Assembly: GCF_958295425.1 (NCBI RefSeq) | Contig: NC_081146.1 | Coordinates: forward strand, 18,981,458 to 19,045,457 | Origin: Solea solea | Lineage: Eukaryota; Chordata; Actinopteri; Pleuronectiformes; Soleidae | Length of the DNA: 64,000 nucleotides | Direction: 5' to 3' | Shown here: positions 20,159-32,120 of the stretch, piece after piece | How the letters are laid out: each line of letters starts with the position of its first letter | How positions within the stretch are numbered: the first letter of the stretch is position 1 | Notes under the pieces: model-generated | The model's input: the letters and a program-made list of their open reading frames with translations, nothing else | Told to the model about the DNA's origin: nothing | The model's database searches: none | Program-made: the position numbers and the translations under genes

Positions 20159-21598
20159 ATGACTGGTCAGCTGTTGGGGGAACTGGGCAGCGGGGCTCAC
20201 ATGGACGACAACGCCGCCATCCGCATTAACGTAGGCGGCTTCAAAAAGCGTCTCCAGTCCGACACTCTCTCCCGGTTCCCTGAGACTAGACTTGCGCGTC
20301 TCCTCCACTGTCAATCCAAAGAATCCATACTGGAGCTGTGCGACGACTACGACGACACGGAGAAAGAGTTTTACTTTGATAGAAACCCAGCACTCTTCCC
20401 CTACGTGTTGAATTTCTACAACACGGGGCGGCTGCACGTCATGGCCGAGCTGTGCATCTTCTCCTTTAGTCAGGAGATCGAGTACTGGGGCATCAACGAG
20501 TTCTTCATCGACTCCTGCTGCAGCAGCGCGTACCACTGTAGGAAAATGGATCAGGACCGAAAGGACTGGGAAGACCGGAGTGATGAAGGGAGCACCACTT
20601 CATCGTTCGATGAGCTGCTGGAGTTCTATAACGACGCGACCAAGTTTGACAAACAGCCGCTCGGGAGCGCACGGAGGCGCATCTGGTTAATGCTGGACAA
20701 CCCTGGCTACTCCGTGCCAAGCCGCATCATCAGCATCCTCTCCATCCTGGTGGTACTCGGCTCCATCGCCACGATGTGCATGAACAGCATGAATGAGTTC
20801 AGCCTGTTGGACAGTGAGGGGCAGCCCACGGAGGATCCCCGTTTCGAGACCGTGGAGCTCTTTGGCATCGGCTGGTTCACTTTGGAGCTCGTTGCTCGGT
20901 TCGTGGTGGCGCCAGATCTCATGCACTTCTTCGAGCACCCATTAAACGTTATAGACTTGATATCCATACTTCCATTTTACTTGACACTCCTGATTAACCT
21001 GGTGGTGGAGAGCAGCCCAGCGCTTGCCAATCTGGGACGCGTTGCGCAGGTGCTGCGGCTAATGAGGATTTTCCGCATCTTGAAGCTGGCGCGTCACTCC
21101 ACGGGGCTGCGCTCCTTGGGGGCCACACTCAGGAACAGCTACAAAGAGGTGGGCCTGCTGCTTCTCTACTTGGCTGTCGGCGTTTCCTTTTTCAGCGTCA
21201 TGGCATACACGGTGGAGAAAGAGGACAGCGAGGATTTCTCCACCATCCCGGCGTGCTGGTGGTGGGCCACGGTCAGCATGACCACCGTAGGGTACGGAGA
21301 CGTGGTGCCAGCGTCCATTGCGGGCAAGCTGACCGCCTCGGCGTGCATCCTAGCCGGGATCTTGGTCGTTGTGCTTCCGATTACGCTCATTTTCAATAAA
21401 TTCTCCCTCTTCTACAAGAAGCAGAAGCAGCTGGAGATCGCAATGAGAAGCTGCAATTTTGACGAGGACATAAAGCAGGTTCCTTCCATTAACCTGAGAA
21501 ACTATTACGCGCACAAAGTCAAATCCCTGATGGCGAGCTTGTCAAACATGAGTCGGAGTTCACCCAGCGAGCAGAGTCTGAATGAGTCAATACACTGA
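20159..21598 (+). CDS. kcns2: Silent voltage-gated K+ channel subunit Kv9.2
   Basis: The product is a 479-residue modulatory alpha subunit of the plasma membrane. In the known family, Kv9 subunits do not conduct alone but join Kv2 subunits and change their gating. Visible parts: T1 domain at about residues 20-125 with the HX5CX20CC zinc motif of non-Kv1 channels (H93, C99, C120, C121); S1 about 188-208; S2 232-250; S3 261-283; S4 293-313 with R300, R303, R306, K309 and R312 at every third position; S5 330-352; selectivity filter TVGYGD at 376-381; S6 387-415. S6 has PIT (407-409) where conducting Kv1-Kv4 channels have P-x-P, as in silent subunits. Length and sequence match recalled mammalian KCNS2 (477 residues) closely throughout, including the conserved segments KSLMASL and NMSRSSPSE near the C terminus. 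The start at 20159 was chosen because a CAG acceptor ends at 20156; an in-frame ATG at 20129 lies in the intron. The coding region is one intact exon, clearly GC-richer than its flanks. Confidence 0.97.
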   Translation: MTGQLLGELGSGAHMDDNAAIRINVGGFKKRLQSDTLSRFPETRLARLLHCQSKESILELCDDYDDTEKEFYFDRNPALFPYVLNFYNTGRLHVMAELCIFSFSQEIEYWGINEFFIDSCCSSAYHCRKMDQDRKDWEDRSDEGSTTSSFDELLEFYNDATKFDKQPLGSARRRIWLMLDNPGYSVPSRIISILSILVVLGSIATMCMNSMNEFSLLDSEGQPTEDPRFETVELFGIGWFTLELVARFVVAPDLMHFFEHPLNVIDLISILPFYLTLLINLVVESSPALANLGRVAQVLRLMRIFRILKLARHSTGLRSLGATLRNSYKEVGLLLLYLAVGVSFFSVMAYTVEKEDSEDFSTIPACWWWATVSMTTVGYGDVVPASIAGKLTASACILAGILVVVLPITLIFNKFSLFYKKQKQLEIAMRSCNFDEDIKQVPSINLRNYYAHKVKSLMASLSNMSRSSPSEQSLNESIH

Positions 21599-22390
21599 AG
21601 CACTTTGACGGGAGGACGCGCGTGCACGTGGGTGGGGTGTCCGCGTTCACGCAGCAGCGGCTGCACGAGGAGCTGTCCACGGTGCTGAAAGAAAACCCAC
21701 TTCCATCCACCGGTGCAATAACGTGTTGATCCATGTGTCAGTGACGAAAAGAAAGTATAAGCAAATGTACAGCACAGCCTAAATATATAATATCACACTG
21801 TGTGCTGTTATTGTCCCTTCAATAATAGACCAAACGAAACGTGACAGCATCAGATTATAAAAAGCCAGAGAATGCTGTAGTCATTTACCATCCTAGAAGG
21901 TGTCACACTGTTGTCCAGCTTTACTTGTATTCAAATCTGTCTGAAAGTAACTCCGGATGTACTGTATGCTGTTGTTGTTTTTTGAAAGCGTGTCAACATG
22001 TACAGTAATTGTGGTGTTGCTACAAAAAAAAAACCTCCAGACGTGCAGTTAAAATTAAAAAGCAAAGTGTATTAAACAAGAAAAAACACACATAATGTTC
22101 TTTCCTCGTCATTGAATGTGCAGATCAGAGCAAGGGTCTTAGTGTCATACCATGTGAGATCATGTGTTTTAAGCCTGAAGGGGTGAAAGGGATTTGTACC
22201 TGTGACTGACGCAGCGACTGAAACATTTTGACAGGCATAGTAACAACCATTCAGAGGTGAGATCCTGTTTTTTTTTCCCTCAGATGATTTTATTCTCTGG
22301 CTGCATCACCGTTTCAGAAGAGAAAACAAATGCGTGTTTTTTTAATCGCCCAATACACCACACTAATAAACTGCCGGGTGTTTCACACAT
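21599..22390 (+). other. kcns2: Likely 3' UTR of kcns2
   Basis: AT-rich sequence follows the stop codon. Candidate poly(A) signals are ATTAAA at 22071-22076, AATAAA at 22365-22370 (followed by a G/T-rich stretch) and AATAAA at 22827-22832. The true end cannot be chosen by eye; the end given follows the second candidate. Confidence 0.4.
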
Positions 22391-24849
22391 AATTGACAGT
22401 GACAGATGTGTTTTCAACAACACTGTAGATGCATCAAACCTACTGTTTTTTTTACACTTTTTTTGATGGAAAACAAAACAGACAAACAGACAGAATTTGA
22501 GGCCAGTGGTTACAAGTCTTACAGAGAAAACACAATGCCCTTGTATTCGTTCTGTTATGCCCGACTTAAATCTGCCACTTTACAAGGGTTTTGTCTGCGG
22601 AGAAAAATGGCAGTGACAGCCTGCAAAGGTCTCCCTTTTCCATCAAGTCTCAAGGTGTCTGGATAAAACATGTTTTTTTTTTGGGTTTTTTTATTAACTG
22701 GGCCTGAGTGAAGTCAGTGCAAACCCTCTCCCTGCTGCTTTTTTCCCCCAGCAGTAAACAGCTTTGTCACAGTAGCAGGAATTCACCAGAGAGCACTAAT
22801 TTAGAGGCATTGATTTCACTTTAAAGAATAAAAGAGCTGTTTGAAACTCTAAACGATCAGTTATTTTGTCATGTCATATTTTGGTACAGTTTTTAGAGCA
22901 TTTTATTTTGAAGCCAGCTCATGAAACAGCTTCTTTCTTCTTGTCACAGTAATTTTTCGGTACTTGGAGGTCATTCATACATTTATTCATCAGTTAAAAG
23001 ACAATTTTGAATTCATTGTCTCCAGTTTAATTTGTGATGACATGCAGATGTTTGTACATAAATGTAGTCACGGCTAATTCGTCTGAACATAAAAACACAG
23101 AATGTGGCCTATGAGGGGGCTGACAACAAAATAAAATCAAAAAGTACTCTGTAAAGACCAAAGTATACTGAATATACTCATAACATCATATCAATATTAG
23201 GACACAGTGTCATATTCAGGGTTGAATGAGAGGTGAATGACTGAGTAGCGGTGATGTAATTCAAATGCACATCAGCTCTACATCTGAGGCCAATTAAATC
23301 ACTCTCCTTTTGTTTACTCCTTTAAACCTTTAAAGCCTTTTCCCAGTGGGAGCGAATCCAAAACACCAAACTAGCATGCGGGGAAAATACCAGGATAACT
23401 TCACAGAGGTAACAGGTGACATTTGAAAAAAAAAAAAAAAAAAAATTCAACAGAAAAGAAGAAGTGATCCGTCTTACCGAGTGGAAAGTAATTATAGAGT
23501 TTGTGAGGAGATGGAGAATTACTATAAGGCAGTGGAGAAACATAAGATGAGAAGATGTGGCTGAAAGTCAGTGATTTCTTTTCTCTGTGTGTGTAGGTCA
23601 CTGTGAATCCTGAGGAGGACAAAGATGTGTGGCCTCTGCCTCCCCTCGGCTCGCTTGTATCATTACCCTCTGACTGTGGTGATGGATGTAAGGAAGGCCC
23701 ACAGCCTGTCTGGCACACAGCTGAGTACAGATGGCACCTCAGATTATTACAGAGTAAAATGTTTTTCTTCTTCACCAGCAGAGATTAAACCCCACAACAT
23801 TCTTTTTTCACTAGAACTGAAATTCTCAGGCCCTTTTCGGAGGTTATTTTTAAATTTGGCTCACGTGTAAGTGTTTCAACTTGTACTTTATAATCAGGGC
23901 TGGTTTAATAAATAGATTTTTAATTACATCAGTGCCCTTTGATTAAGTTCACTGACTTTGTTCCTGTCACAAGGACAAAAGAAGAAAAATACTGCGGCGC
24001 TGATGGAGAATACGAAGAGAATGATGCATGCGCTTCCGTATGTGTGATGTTTTGTGTACTGTACACAAACAAAGCAGACAGCATGTCGAATACAGACCAT
24101 ATTGATTGGGTATAACACTGTTACTAAGCAGACATTTCATGTTGTTGCACATTACCATCTGCTACAATCCCTTTCGCTTTAAACTGCGTGGGAAAATTAG
24201 ATCTTTTCAGTGTGCTTGTTTCGCCGCACGCCCCCACCCCCCACTTTCTCCTGCTTCCCACCGTGTCTGATCAATGAACATCTCCAAAAATAATCTCTCA
24301 TTACACAGTTCATGGCGTCACTAATTATCATCTTAAGAAGTTGTGCATATATTATGCAGAACGCAGGTGATGTTGAACACGCTGGTGAGGTCAGAGTGTG
24401 TTTGTGTCAACAAGCATGTTGAGTGTTTTGATCTGATAATTCCACAACGAAGATTGCAACCAATATTTCAAAAGAACAAAAAGTAAAGTGCGGCTTCAAT
24501 TTAAAAAATCAAGGCATAATATTATCATACTTACACAATTTGACAGTGATTTTATTATTCCATGAATGCCATGAATGCCTTCTAGAAAACTTCAAGGCCG
24601 TCCTTAACATAGCTATTGATTGATTAGGTTGGATTTTCTACCATGCTATGAGTTCAGTGTCAGTCTGCTGGTCAATCATATCACAACACCATGTTAAGGC
24701 TTACTGAACATCTTCACAACATTTCACTTTGTCCAGTATCACAGCAAACACTGGCTCTTACTGCACAATATGAACCAAAAAACAAAAAAAAACCTACTAA
24801 TCCTACTAACATTAAAGGTACAGCAGGCAGGATTATTCATTTATTTACT
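22391..24849. other. Non-coding downstream of kcns2
   Basis: It contains an A20 run at about 23427-23446 and a T-rich stretch at 22673-22691. An acceptor-like TGTGTGTGTAG at 23586-23596 opens a frame to 23788, but no donor or family likeness supports an exon. The block at about 24240-24400 is non-repetitive and could be conserved non-coding DNA. Confidence 0.4.
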
Positions 24850-25160
24850 TAGAATAGAATCCAATCCAATCCAATCCAATCTTACAAAGCACATTTAATA
24901 AACAACAGCAATCGACCAAAGTGCTTTACAGTAGTATTAAACATAATAATAAGAACGTAAGGAATGAAAAAACAAACAAAAGTAAATAAAAACATAAAAG
25001 ACATAAAGCACGTGAGTATGACATCTCACCCATAAAATGCAGAACAACAGACTCGCACTTTCTCAAATGCAGAGGAGAACAGGTGAGTCTTTAAAAGAGG
25101 TTTAAAAATTGACAATAAAGGAGCCTGTCTAGTGTGTCATGGCAGTCCATTCCACAACAT
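24850..25160. repeat. Dispersed repeat with CCAAT array
   Basis: Tandem CCAAT units at 24859-24881 are followed by TTACAAAGCACATTTAATAAAC and CCAAAGTGCTTTACAG, then GGTGAGTCTTTAAAAGAGG. This is the usual order in a common teleost repeat that probably derives from a LINE 3' region in reverse. Confidence 0.55.
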
Positions 25161-25335
25161 AATAAAATAGAATAGAAAGTCTTTATTGTCATTGCACAGG
25201 TGCAGCAAAATTGCAGAATCCTCTTTTCAGGTGAATGATAAGCTGTTTGCATGGCAAACACAATTAAGTACCATAAAAGAAAAGCACAATGAGATAATAT
25301 AGAAATAAAACTAGAAAATACTAAGAGTATGTAAA
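25161..25335 (-). repeat. LINE 3' tail-like repeat in reverse
   Basis: ATAGAATAGAAAGTCTTTAT followed by TGTCATTGCACAGGTGCAGC resembles the reverse of the AT-rich 3' tail of fish CR1/L2-clade LINEs. No coding part is attached. Confidence 0.4.
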
Positions 25336-26192
25336 TGCAATTTCACAAGTAGCATCAGAGAAGGTTTTTGATCAATCACAGCGGAGAGTAAGAAAGAAAA
25401 AAGAAAGATAGAAAGAAAGAGCAGTTGTTGGCTGCTACACATCTAATCTGCTTACAGATCTCGATGGTTGAATAATTGCTACTCATGACTTCTTACTCTG
25501 CAAAGAAAAGAAAAAAAGGAAGACTAAAAGAGAGTCAGAAAATAAACACAATAAAACATAGTCAGAGATGGAACAATTTCTCAGGTTATTGGATAAGTGG
25601 AGCTTTGTCACCTGTGGGTTAATCTCCGCAATTGACACGTGCCGACTGCAAAAGTCTCATCCACTCAGACGGATGTTTTTGGACTCAAAACCACAGACAT
25701 TTCATTGCGAGCACAACATGTCCTCATCAAACACTTTGTGAATTCTAGCTACTATTTGCCAAAATTGCTTTTATGAAAATAATGTCCATGATTTATAATG
25801 AAACTCTCGATGTAGTTTGATTTAAGTGGCTTTGAAGGCTGGAAATGCACCGTTGTTCTCCACAGCTGAGTCTGAATGTACTTTGGCAGCTTTGTTTGGA
25901 TGCTACAGCCGTGGCAGTCACAGCAAAGAATTTGAATCATCCCAGCCTCGATATGTAGAGGCAGAGGAGCTGGACTGAAACCACAATCTGACTCCTGTGA
26001 AATGTTGATAACCTTTACATTCCAGGAGGCTTTGTTAACACTTACCTCATCTTTGGAGAGTTTCACTCATTCATTTATTTACTTACTTAGGACAGCATGA
26101 GGGTATTAATATTCAGCTACACAAGAGAAATTGCATGCACAAAATGTTTTGTTGCAGATTGACAATTCTGCCTAAGGAAGGGGAAAAAAAAA

Positions 26193-26236
<44 letters not shown>

Positions 26237-27884
26237 CTTATTACCTCAGCCTGGATGCTTTTAACTGCTTAGGGGATTTATAGTATAACCACACTTCCAC
26301 AGGAACCAGGCAAACTCACTCTGAAACCATTTCATATCATCCATCTCTCAATTTTACACATCTGCCTCTATGGACTGGAATATAATCTCTCAGTGTTTGT
26401 GTGTGTGAGGGGGGAATTAGTTATTAGAGCAAAAAACTCCTGTGTATCAAGAATATTATATTTCCGCTGCAGATAATGTAGAATGATTTTAAATGAAGGA
26501 ATTGAACTATGTATTGAACTGAACACTGCTGCTCCCACAGGTGATACAGCGAGGCAGAAAGGCTCAGACTGGATCCATTATTACGCTCAGATTGCCGGTG
26601 GTAGGTCAGGTCAAGAGGACAGATGCAATCAGACTTTTCCTAACTTAGGAGTGAGAGGAGAAATGGCTGGCAGGTGCACACAGATCGTTTCTCCGTCTGT
26701 CTGTCGCTGTGTGTGAGATATGTATGTGTTCGTAAATGCAGTTTGCGCATGCTTGAGCATGTGTGTGTGTGTGTGTGTGTTATTACTTCCCTCCTGAATC
26801 ATTTTCTCTCCGGGATGAGCCGAGGACAGCAGTTCAGACAGTTTGATTGGTGAAGCTTGAAAAAGATTGAATCTGAAAAATGAAATGCACCTGAGCCTGG
26901 TGGGATGACGTAGACAAAAACCCTGAGATTTCAAAGTGTCTAAATGGCAAAAAAAAATATCGTTGTCTTAGCTTTTTTGCTGCAGCAGCTGCAGCAGCAG
27001 CATTAATAAAAAGAAATATGAGTTAAGGTAGAGGACTAGTGAGTTATTTTCAATCAAACAGCTCATGATTGTGATGAAGGTTTTCTACATGACTCACTGA
27101 AGCAATAATGAAGTTATTGTACCTTAAGTAAAGACAGTTCAAGTTAAGATTAAGCAGAGAATAGGAGAGAGCACAGATGCTTTATGCAGCTGGCAAGACG
27201 TGGGATTTGTGCCGTTCTTACCACAACGTGAGAAAGTGTAACGAGCAGTAGCTGTGATAACATATTGTGCGGCATGACTTGAATATAACAGCATAATGAA
27301 TCTTTTTCTGTTTCACAGAGTCGCTCACTTTTCCTCCCTATCTTCCTTTTACTCCATTGATCTTCCTTAATCATCACCTCACTAAATACCGAGGACTACA
27401 TTCAACTCCCTGTTGCAGTGGGTAAGGGTGATAATTGCCTAATTTGATATAATTGCGGCACTGTACCTTGTATGATGTGTTTAAATTGTCTTTGAAATCC
27501 ACCTGGTGTTGGAATTATACTGTGCAAAATGCTGCAGCTGCTCCAGGGAGACCATACTGCCGGAATGAATCTGATTATGCAAACAAACTGAGCTCCGGCC
27601 TGGCTCTCTGCGCTCCACGAGTATTCCCTGTGTTTAATTTTGTCATGGATAATCTCAGGTTAGACTCTGGTGGAGGTGTTTTGTGTGTAAAGGTGGTGCT
27701 GCCTCCTCTGCCCTCTGACACATGTTGGTCACCTCTGGTGAGTGACAGTGTTACCTTTCGATGAACAGCTCAAGTTGCAGTTTGTTGAGAGAGCTGCGGA
27801 AGTGAAACAAATGTACAACAACAGTCCACTTCATTAAATGAAGATATGAACATTCCAGTATGTACACCAGGATAACTGAAAGGC
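25336..27884. other. Non-coding with several microsatellites
   Basis: A GAAA-rich stretch lies at about 25390-25422, an AT array at 26198-26234, a TG array at 26760-26780, and a GCA/GCTGCAGCA array at about 26979-27001. The segment at about 27430-27760 is non-repetitive with a 103-codon ORF of no recognised family. Confidence 0.55.
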
Positions 27885-28090
27885 AGGGCCGACGCAAGCC
27901 TTTATGGGGCCCTAAGATGAATTTTGATTTGAAATTAGCAATTGTCAACTCCAAAACAAAACCAAATAACTTCAACACTATTTACAGTAGATGTCTGAAT
28001 AGATCTAAAGAAATTCTTTAATATGATAAAATGTTGGGGGGGTTTCACACACTACTGGGGCCCCACCGTCACCAGGGGTGATGCTTATTG
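27885..28090. repeat. Probable decayed DNA element
   Basis: CAGGGCCGACGCAAGCC with TGGGGCCCTAAG at one side and ACTGGGGCCCC near the other recall a family of elements with GGGCCGGCCC-type ends. The ends are too decayed to define a duplication. Confidence 0.35.
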
Positions 28091-28137
28091 CTTATTCATT
28101 GGCAATGATGTCTAAATGAATACTAAGTACATAAATA

Positions 28138-28169
28138 TAACATCATGTATACATATACATATATATATG

Positions 28170-28202
<33 letters not shown>

Positions 28203-28221
28203 GTATATATATGTATGTATT
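28138..28221. repeat. AT/CATATG microsatellite
   Basis: An array of TA, ATATAC and ATATATGT units covers this stretch. Confidence 0.85.
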
Positions 28222-30604
28222 ACTTGTTGTTTCCAGTTTTTAATAGACGTGTTTAGTTCTGTGTCATTAAATGAACGGCATAATTTTCACATGAAAGGAT
28301 GTTGTGTCTCTTTGAGAGAAAACAGGGACAAGTGACAGAAGTAACAAAACACACAAAGCTGTGTTTTTTACATACAGTATAAGGGAAACTGCGTGAAGGA
28401 CAGAAAGAACAAAAGCCATTGATACAAAATAGAGTGAGAAAGTTATTATGGTAATGGTTTTTAAAGATGAAAAAGCCTTCCTGAATTCCAGTCATAGAAG
28501 TCAATCACTGGGGACATCAAATGGGCTGAGAGCAACACAAGATGAAAGAAAGGCCGGGTAGAAGATGCAGCCTTTTGTTCTCTTATTATCCATATTGCTA
28601 TGAATCTGAGAGAATAGCTGAAGTACACAGATGGATGTCATGTGGTTTATTGTGCTTTTATTCTATTTTATTGTGGCTGTTTGTAAAGATTAAGCATAAG
28701 CCACATCGATGTGCAATATGTCACTCAATGTTTATTTAAAGCTGTTGGTGATTCAGGTTGTTGTTGATATTATTATTCTGCCTCTGTTTGCTCATGATGA
28801 ACGGAAGCTGACTTTATGTGTATGCTGTGTCCTTAAAAACAGGCTCTGTCAAGCAATACTATCAGACCTGAGTGAGGGAGCATTTATGTGTAGCAGAGCA
28901 GGTGTGGACAAAAGGTTTGTTCAACCAAACTGCTGAATGAGGGCAGTACAATTCAGTTCAAACTTTTTGTGGGCACTTCCTCAGGTTTTCAGTCAAACCG
29001 GTTTGCTACTGGCTTGCTTTACTAGTGGACCAGTGTTGCTGTTGCCTCCATTAAATGAATCAATTCCAGTGTGCACTTGTAGTGACATTGAAGATGTTTT
29101 CATACCTGTATTATGTTCCATTTCAGGGAGCAATATGTTAGAATGTAACCTTAGTTAAATGTAACATTAGTAGTGGCACTGTTACAACAGCGCTGTAGGT
29201 CATAAATGCAGCTGGATACTACTCGGAAATTGTGTACACACTGCAAATGTGTAGCGATTGCAACCGATCACTGATTTGTGCCCGAACGGAGTGCGATTGC
29301 CGTGTTCACACAAGCCCATTAGAACCGATCTAGGGGAGAAACGTCCCCAATTTCGGAACAGCGAGCGAGGTATGAAAGCACCCTGAGATTAAAATATAGC
29401 TGGAGAACAATTTCCTTGGCAGGGAGGGCATCTAAGTTCAAAACCCCAACTTCCAAGCTCTGTCACATCACATTGAATCACTGGAGAGGAAGAGAAAGGA
29501 GCAATGGAGGCAAAGAGGCAGAGGAATTTGCTCATCCCAGACACTTTCAATCTATTAGTGAGGGAACGTCAAGTTGAATTGAGCAAACGCACCTAGACTC
29601 CCGTTGCGCCCCACAGACACCAGCTCTCCTCTGTGTGCACACATCTGAATACACAATTTCTACTTTTCAGTGAGTTGCATCGCCTCTAAAAACCGAGATG
29701 CCAGACACTTATGGTATATGCGTGCACCCATGTACCAGACACACTGTGGCGTAAAGACACAACAACAGGCCCTTAAAGTAACCCACCCTCAAGGGGAACC
29801 CTAAGAATCTCACCTACATATATGGAACCACAGGAGAAAACTCTGGAGCAGACAGTGGTGACTGCCTTTTGTTGAAATGTCACACCAATATTCCATATGT
29901 AAGACGCTGTTTTCACCTTGTATCTTCTAGAGCCACTGGGGACTGATGAATAATTTCGCGGAGCTCATTACTCTGTCATGGACAGCTCTCACCACTCGGC
30001 ACGTATACGCACAGGACTCTCACTCACTCGCTTATAAGGTCACCATTAATTAAGCCTTTCACACATGTGAGGAGGGTGATGGATGTTAAACATTACCTCA
30101 GAAAACATGTTGTGTTGTGGACACCAGTAAAGGGCTTTACTGGAATCTGATTCTCTTTGATCCAAAGGAATTCATGTATTTTTTCCCGTGTGTTGTGTTG
30201 CCGCTGTAATAAACAAAAAGGGAGCGGAGTCTGTGTGGGTGTGGAGTAAATGACATTCTGTCACTGCTGACATATGATGTGGAGTCCACCAGGGACACAT
30301 CTCCCCTCTCAGACCTCATGGGGAAGAGGGAAGGACGGTAAGTCGATAAGACTGAGGCGTCCACAGACATTTCAGGAGATGTGGCTCAAGTGGGAAAAAA
30401 GATGGCACCCCTTCATATTTATTCATTTTTATATTTTTATATTCCTAGTCTACTGTATATGGATCTACCAAAGCGCTGTATACATAACTGCTGTTGTATA
30501 TTTGAGTCAAATACAATGTTTGGGGCATTATTAGGCCTACATCAAAAACTGATGTTAAAGGCCACATGGAAAAAATCTAATATAAAGTTAGAAATTTCCT
30601 CTCA
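28222..30604. other. Non-coding, no gene seen
   Basis: The segment at about 29160-29392 has CpG-containing words and ends GGTATGAAAGCACC, which resembles a known fish element end, but no partner end was fixed. The segment at about 29930-30110 is non-repetitive and may be regulatory. The ORFs are short and unrecognised. Confidence 0.45.
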
Positions 30605-30810
30605 CAGTCCAAAAACATGCAATATGGAGATTAGGTAAATTGACCGTAAGTGTGAGTGTGAGAGTGAATGGTTGTTTGTCTCTATGTGGCCCTGTGATGG
30701 ACTGGTGATCTGTCCAGGGTGTACCCCGCCTATCGTCAGCTGGGATTGGCACTAGCAACCCTTATGTGGAGGATTAAGTGGTAGAAGATGGATGCATGGA
30801 TGGATGGATA
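30605..30810 (+). repeat. Common teleost dispersed repeat with GGAT tail
   Basis: CAGTCCAAAAACATGC, then GTGAGTGTGAGAGTGAATGG, CTCTATGTGGCCCTGTGATG, CAGGGTGTACCCCGCCT and a terminal GGATGGAT array appear in the order of a very widespread fish repeat, probably the 3' part of a LINE or SINE. Confidence 0.7.
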
Positions 30811-31714
30811 AAGTTAGAAATACTGCAGGTGCTTGAGCACAACCTCGAGTGTATCTTTGTGCATATCTATGGATAAGATATAAGTTGTGTTCCTCTATTA
30901 TTCTCTCGTATTCCTCTTTTTTTAAAACATTCTCCTCCCTGTCTGTCCATTGTACATGTACAAATTTCAATTAACAATTATTTTTGATAGTTTCAAAAGC
31001 TTTCCGCTAATAACTAACTATTGCAAATTTTGTTATTTTCCTTCACAAAAAACTCTCCTCTTGTCAACATATTAAATAAATCACTAGACACGAACTCTAA
31101 ATGAAAATATGTGGGTTTGTCTTACCCCCACATTATCACTGCTTTTTCCAAGGAAATTGTGTCCACTCACGCTGTAATGCACTGTTTTAGGACACAACTA
31201 ATTTATTTATTGACTCTAATGTCATATCTATTTCTGTGGTCATTTATGTACACTGCAAGGCAGTGAGGACAAAAAGCAATTTCAGGTGTGGGAGTCTCTA
31301 TGGAGACATGCGCTGATCTTTTCACATTTTGCAAAGTGTTATTTTTTTTATTATTATTTTTAATAATGTTGCAACAACAATGGTGGACATTCTATCAAAA
31401 ATTAGGTTGGGGAAAAAAACCCATCATACACAAAAAGGATCAGACAAAGGACGATGATAATTATTTCTGGACCTCTCTGTCTCTCTTTGAGCTCACAAGG
31501 AAGCTGATGCTCTTCTCTACGCAGACCCAGAATAGTGAGTTTTAATAAAGTGCAGTGAACAGTAAAGGTATGTGAGGTAGAGGTTACCTAGACTGTATCA
31601 TATCAGACTTGTTACATGTTAGAGTGTAGTATCAGTACACAGCATTATGCATTATATACAATAGATACTGTATATGGTAGAAATTACACTTTTATTATTT
31701 CCTCTTAAAGTAGG
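30811..31714. other. Non-coding, nothing seen
   Basis: AT-rich, with no repeat family or exon recognised. Confidence 0.5.
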
Positions 31715-31880
31715 GCACTCAAACCAAGGTTATAATAGTTTTGACTTTTTGTTTTCAAAATTAGTTAGTTTTAAGAGCGGGTCTGCCAGTTTTTATTAGT
31801 TTTATTTTTTGGAAATGCTTAGTTTTAGAGTAGTTTTTATTAGTTTCAGTGTTAGTTTTTTGGAGTATTTGTCAAGTGCA
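31715..31880. repeat. Dispersed repeat rich in AGTTTT
   Basis: AACCAAGGTTATAATAGTTT followed by repeated TTAGTTTT and TTTTATTAG words matches a recalled teleost family with this opening phrase. Ends are approximate. Confidence 0.45.
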
Positions 31881-32003
31881 AGATGCAAAAAGGTCATAAT
31901 AAATATTGTGTCATAAAAACCCAACAAATGCTACATAAGCTTGAGATCACGGTTGTTGATTCTGTATGTGTTTATAGATGTGCATTATTTTATATGTCGT
32001 CTG

Positions 32004-32120
32004 CCCCCACACTACAAGATAATTGGCCAGATCCAGACCTTCCGACAATCGTGGGTGTCTTCAGATTTTAGGCTGATTTGAACGGATTATCTGGCCAAAT
32101 TTTCCTGTAGTGTGAGGGGT
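32004..32120. mobile_element. 117-bp fold-back element
   Basis: The left arm at 32004-32032 starts CCCCCACACTACAAGATAA and holds TTGGCCAGAT. The right arm at 32089-32119 on the other strand reads CCCCTCACACTACAGG and ends TTTGGCCAGAT. The arms pair along nearly their whole length with a short centre. There is no coding capacity, and the target duplication is not clear. Confidence 0.65.

Noticed and set aside
20063..20536. 157-codon minus-strand ORF over the kcns2 start
   Set aside because: It is an antisense shadow of the GC-rich channel coding sequence, with no family likeness.
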